NCBI GenBank assembly: GCA_014653385.1
Contig: JACWER010000002.1
Coordinates: forward strand, 1-60,257
Length of the DNA: 60,257 nt
Direction of reading: 5' to 3'
From: Pelagibacterales bacterium SAG-MED50
GTDB taxonomy: Bacteria > Pseudomonadota > Alphaproteobacteria > Pelagibacterales > Pelagibacteraceae
Made by a program: the position numbers and the translations under genes. How positions within the stretch are numbered: the stretch's first letter is position 1; the number at the start of each line of letters is the position of its first letter. The notes beneath the pieces were generated by a model. It was given only the letters and a program-made list of their open reading frames with translations. It did no database searches and was not told the origin of the DNA. This document shows, in pieces, positions 57,819 through 60,257 of the stretch.

Positions 57819-58420
57819 TTAATAAAATACTTATTTATTTAGTTTTAATCCTAACGTTTAACTGCCAATCACTAGCTAAGGCTGATGATATTAGAGATTT
57901 TCAAATAGAAGGTATAAGTATTGGTGATAGTTTGATTGATTATTTTACTAAGAAGGAAATTAATAAAGAAAAAAAATATAGAATTAAATATCCAAACAGT
58001 AATAAATTTACTGCGATTACATTCATTGAATACTCTAAATTTAAAATTTATGACAGTGTTCAAGCTAATGTAAAAACTAATGATAAAAATTATATAATTT
58101 ATTCAATTTCAGGGATTAATTATTTTAAAAATAAGATTGATGATTGTAAAAAACAAAAAAATTTAATTTACAATGAATTAAAAGATTTATTTCCTGCTGC
58201 ATCAATTGTTAATAAAACAACAAAACATGCGTATGATAAATCTGGCAAAAGTACAATACATTCATCTTTATTTGATATGGAAGATGGCTCAGTTGTAAGA
58301 GTTGAATGTTATGATTGGTCAAAAAAAATGTTTAATAAAAATGATTTAGATGATCAGTTAGTTGTATCAATACTATCTGAAGATTTTTCGTATTTTTTGT
58401 CTAATGAGGCATACGAATAA
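57812..58420 (+). CDS. Exported array paralogue 13
   Basis: 202 residues; signal peptide ends NCQSLAKA (cysteine in the h/c-region, not a clear lipobox), core block DDIRDFQIEGISIGDSLIDY. The cysteines are in IDDCKKQKN and RVECYDWSKK; the glycine motif is AYDKSGKS and the end is SNEAYE, all family-typical. Its start lies in the last codons of paralogue 12. It is the last full paralogue in the window, and no hairpin cassette follows. Confidence 0.85.
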   Translation: MVINKILIYLVLILTFNCQSLAKADDIRDFQIEGISIGDSLIDYFTKKEINKEKKYRIKYPNSNKFTAITFIEYSKFKIYDSVQANVKTNDKNYIIYSISGINYFKNKIDDCKKQKNLIYNELKDLFPAASIVNKTTKHAYDKSGKSTIHSSLFDMEDGSVVRVECYDWSKKMFNKNDLDDQLVVSILSEDFSYFLSNEAYE

Positions 58421-58422
58421 TT

Positions 58423-58453
58423 TTGATCATTATTGACAAATAATATCTATAAT
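58423..58453 (+). promoter_or_regulatory. Possible promoter for the lipoprotein gene
   Basis: TATAAT at 58448-58453 is a perfect -10 box. The best -35 is TTGATC at 58423-58428, with a long 19-nt spacer; TTGACA at 58433 is too close. The gene start at 58468 is only 14 nt past the -10, leaving a very short leader. Confidence 0.4.
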
Positions 58454-58467
58454 GAGAATATAAGAAA

Positions 58468-59001
58468 ATGCTTCAGTTTTCCAAAATTATATTAATTTTT
58501 TCAATTACCTTTTTTTTATCAGCGTGTTCAAGTGGAACAAAAGTTGTTAATTCAAATAAAATTAAACCAGGCATGTCAAAAGATAAAGTTAATCTTGTGT
58601 TATACGTTAATGCAATGATGGACCAAATCACTATTCCTCAATCATATAGAGAATATTTTAGCAGTGAAAAGAAAGAAATTTTAGGAGATGACAAAGGTAA
58701 AGTTTATTATGTATTCAAAAATGTAAATACACCTGTAAAATGTGGTATTTTATTATGTGATACTGGCGATGGTATATTAGAAAAAACTTTTTTTAGTTAT
58801 AGTGAGGCAAGAAAATTTGTCAAAGGACAAGAGACCATTAAAGTAGAACCAAAAACTACTGTTAGTATTGAGAATAATGGTCAAACAAATGAAGTAGAAA
58901 CAGCAGATATAGATAAATTACAAACTCTTATCAAAGACTTCGAGTCTGGAAAAATTACAGAAGAGGAATTTAATAATAAAAAATCTGAGATTATAAAATG
59001 A
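58468..59001 (+). CDS. Lipoprotein with SHOCT-like C-terminus
   Basis: 177 residues. The lipobox LSAC at about residues 17-20 predicts lipid attachment. The mature start has KIKPGMSKDKVNLVLY, resembling the short motif of SmpA/OmlA/BamE-type small lipoproteins, but the overall match is weak. Two cysteines occur in VKCGILLCDTGDG. The C-terminus IDKLQTLIKDFESGKITEEE is SHOCT-like. Related conserved envelope role is inferred only. The next gene starts 4 nt inside its end. Confidence 0.8.
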   Translation: MLQFSKIILIFSITFFLSACSSGTKVVNSNKIKPGMSKDKVNLVLYVNAMMDQITIPQSYREYFSSEKKEILGDDKGKVYYVFKNVNTPVKCGILLCDTGDGILEKTFFSYSEARKFVKGQETIKVEPKTTVSIENNGQTNEVETADIDKLQTLIKDFESGKITEEEFNNKKSEIIK

Positions 59002-60257
59002 TAATTAACAAAAATAACAAAGTAAGATTTATAATTTCAATTTTTTTAATTTTAACTTTTATTAATCCCACATATGCAGCATGGATAACTAAAAAGTCTG
59101 ACACGTCTAAAGAATTACTTAAAGTTGATGATATGTATTCAAAAGGTTACTTGACTAAAAGTGAATGTACCAAAATGAAAGCTAAGTTACTTAAAATACC
59201 TAATGCTACTGGTATGTGTGACGATGTTGTAACTGTTGTTAATAACGAGGATACTAGCCCAAAATCTTTTGACTGGATGGCAGAAGTTAGACATCCCAAA
59301 ACAAATAAGATTTTTAAGGCTACTAGATTGTCGACAAAAGAAAAAGCTATAAATTTAGCAATAAAAAAATGTTATAATTTTGTTTCATCAAATTTGAATA
59401 AAAAAGGATACAACGATTGTTATGTTTCAAAAACACTTAATGTTAAAGATGACAAAGAAGAAACATATAAGATTGTTAAATCTGATGATGGTGAATTAGG
59501 GTCATGGAGAGCAGTTGTCGAACATAAACCAAAAAAAATATTATATGAATCAAATTTAAAATCATCAAAACAATTAGCAATCAATGATGCAATTTCTAAA
59601 TGTTGGTTTGACTGGCGACATAAAGAAGGAGATTGGCCTTCTGAAAACTGTATTTTAATATCAACAAATAATAATGAAAAAAAATCATCATATATAACAA
59701 AAAAATCAAAAGATGATCAAAAAAAAGAAAAAGATTTGTCTAAAAAAATAATTTCTAAAAAAGAGAAAATAATTAACCATTATGAAAAAATCAGAGATCT
59801 ACCCAATAATCAACAATACTATTTTGTTGCTTATGGAGAGAATGATTTAAAGTTAATTGGTTATGTTAATCCTGATCCAAAATCTAAAAAAATAAAATCA
59901 GGTAATTTTAAAATTGATAAAACTAGTATTGGATTTGCTTTTTTAAATGATAAAAAAACATCATGTGACGTAGTTTCTGAAGTTGAAGGTACAGTTGGAA
60001 AAAATATATACAGAGGAAGTGCAGTATTAGATTGCGATGTTAAAGGTAAATATTTTGGTGGATGGGTTCAGCAAAAAAGAAAAGGTGAGGGTATAGGTAT
60101 TGATGATGATGGCAATCAATTAAAATTCTATTTTGTGAGTAACAAAGCTGAGGCTTTAAAAATAAAAAATCCTTACACGGATTTTGCAAAAAAAGAACCT
60201 TCAACAATTGAAAATGAATTTACTCCTAAAGAGGGTGTAATTAATAAAGAACCAACT
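58998..60257 (+). CDS. Exported protein with SHOCT-like N-terminus, 3' end cut off
   Basis: At least 420 residues, open to the window end; ATG at 58998 overlaps the lipoprotein stop (ATGA). Signal peptide ends PTYAA, then WITKKSDTSKELLKVDDMYS and KGYLTKSECTKMKAKLL form a SHOCT-like segment. A repeated module follows: FDWMAEVRHPKTNKIFKATR with a later Cys, and GSWRAVVEHKPKKILYESNL with a later Cys. A Lys-rich linker and a beta-rich part (LKLIGYVNPDPKSK, RGSAVLDCDVKGKYFGGWVQ) come after it. Function unknown. Confidence 0.8.
   Translation, partial: MIINKNNKVRFIISIFLILTFINPTYAAWITKKSDTSKELLKVDDMYSKGYLTKSECTKMKAKLLKIPNATGMCDDVVTVVNNEDTSPKSFDWMAEVRHPKTNKIFKATRLSTKEKAINLAIKKCYNFVSSNLNKKGYNDCYVSKTLNVKDDKEETYKIVKSDDGELGSWRAVVEHKPKKILYESNLKSSKQLAINDAISKCWFDWRHKEGDWPSENCILISTNNNEKKSSYITKKSKDDQKKEKDLSKKIISKKEKIINHYEKIRDLPNNQQYYFVAYGENDLKLIGYVNPDPKSKKIKSGNFKIDKTSIGFAFLNDKKTSCDVVSEVEGTVGKNIYRGSAVLDCDVKGKYFGGWVQQKRKGEGIGIDDDGNQLKFYFVSNKAEALKIKNPYTDFAKKEPSTIENEFTPKEGVINKEPT

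Noticed and set aside
48627..58420. DKSGKS motif as a nucleotide-binding P-loop
   Set aside because: It lacks the GxxxxGK[ST] spacing, is replaced in several paralogues, and the proteins are exported to where ATP is absent.
48627..58420. Array as a polymorphic-toxin immunity cluster
   Set aside because: No toxin gene, Rhs/contact-dependent or secretion-system gene is in the window, and no immunity family could be recognised.
47462..60257. Integrase, transposase or phage genes marking a current mobile element
   Set aside because: No open frame in the accessory part resembles any of these; only the tRNA half-copy hints at past integration.

Overview
The window looks like a chromosomal piece of a SAR11-type alphaproteobacterium (Candidatus Pelagibacter or a close relative). 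The evidence is the very low GC content, A/T-ending codons, very short spacers with many 1-nt stop/start overlaps, the merged rpoBC/str/S10/spc/alpha ribosomal block, and a soxBDAG sarcosine oxidase operon. The assignment is an inference from style and gene order; no database search was possible.

Positions 2-23323 hold one long plus-strand information-processing block: rpoB (5' end cut off), rpoC, a 168-nt structured gap, rpsL-rpsG-fusA, the S10 and spc operons, secY, adk, then rpsM-rpsK-rpoA-rplQ behind a recognisable internal promoter. tuf, rpmD and rpmJ are missing from the places where many bacteria carry them.

Positions 23334-42363 hold ordinary housekeeping genes on both strands: a pseudouridine synthase, lipB, mgtE, panC, galU-ugd, a RidA protein, topA, plsY, pyrB with a dihydroorotase-like partner lacking the metal HxH motif, ruvX, gatCAB, an O-methyltransferase, trhO, a MATE exporter and a nuclease. 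The minus-strand soxBDAG operon (42366-47461) encodes heterotetrameric sarcosine oxidase.

A 574-bp gene-poor stretch (47462-48035) separates core from accessory DNA. It carries an intact tRNA-Ser(GCU) and, 324 bp upstream, a partial copy of the same tRNA that stops exactly at the 3' edge of the anticodon loop.

Positions 48036 to the end are the accessory part: an array of small exported proteins. Thirteen are divergent paralogues of one roughly 190-residue family of unknown function (signal peptide, a DDIRDFQIEGMSIGDSLL block, usually two mature cysteines, a DKSGKS-like motif and a C-DW motif). Eight of the transcription units begin with a near-identical 36-nt leader, and six are separated by a 113-118 nt intergenic cassette with a hairpin just after one stop codon and the leader just before the next start codon. 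Gene 5' ends (leader, signal peptide, first mature residues) are nearly identical in some pairs while the rest differs strongly, and the same leader or signal peptide also precedes unrelated mature proteins. This modular array, its leader and its hairpin are the most unusual content of the window. Four other exported proteins in or beside it carry SHOCT-like segments, one joined to a TolA-type C-terminal domain.
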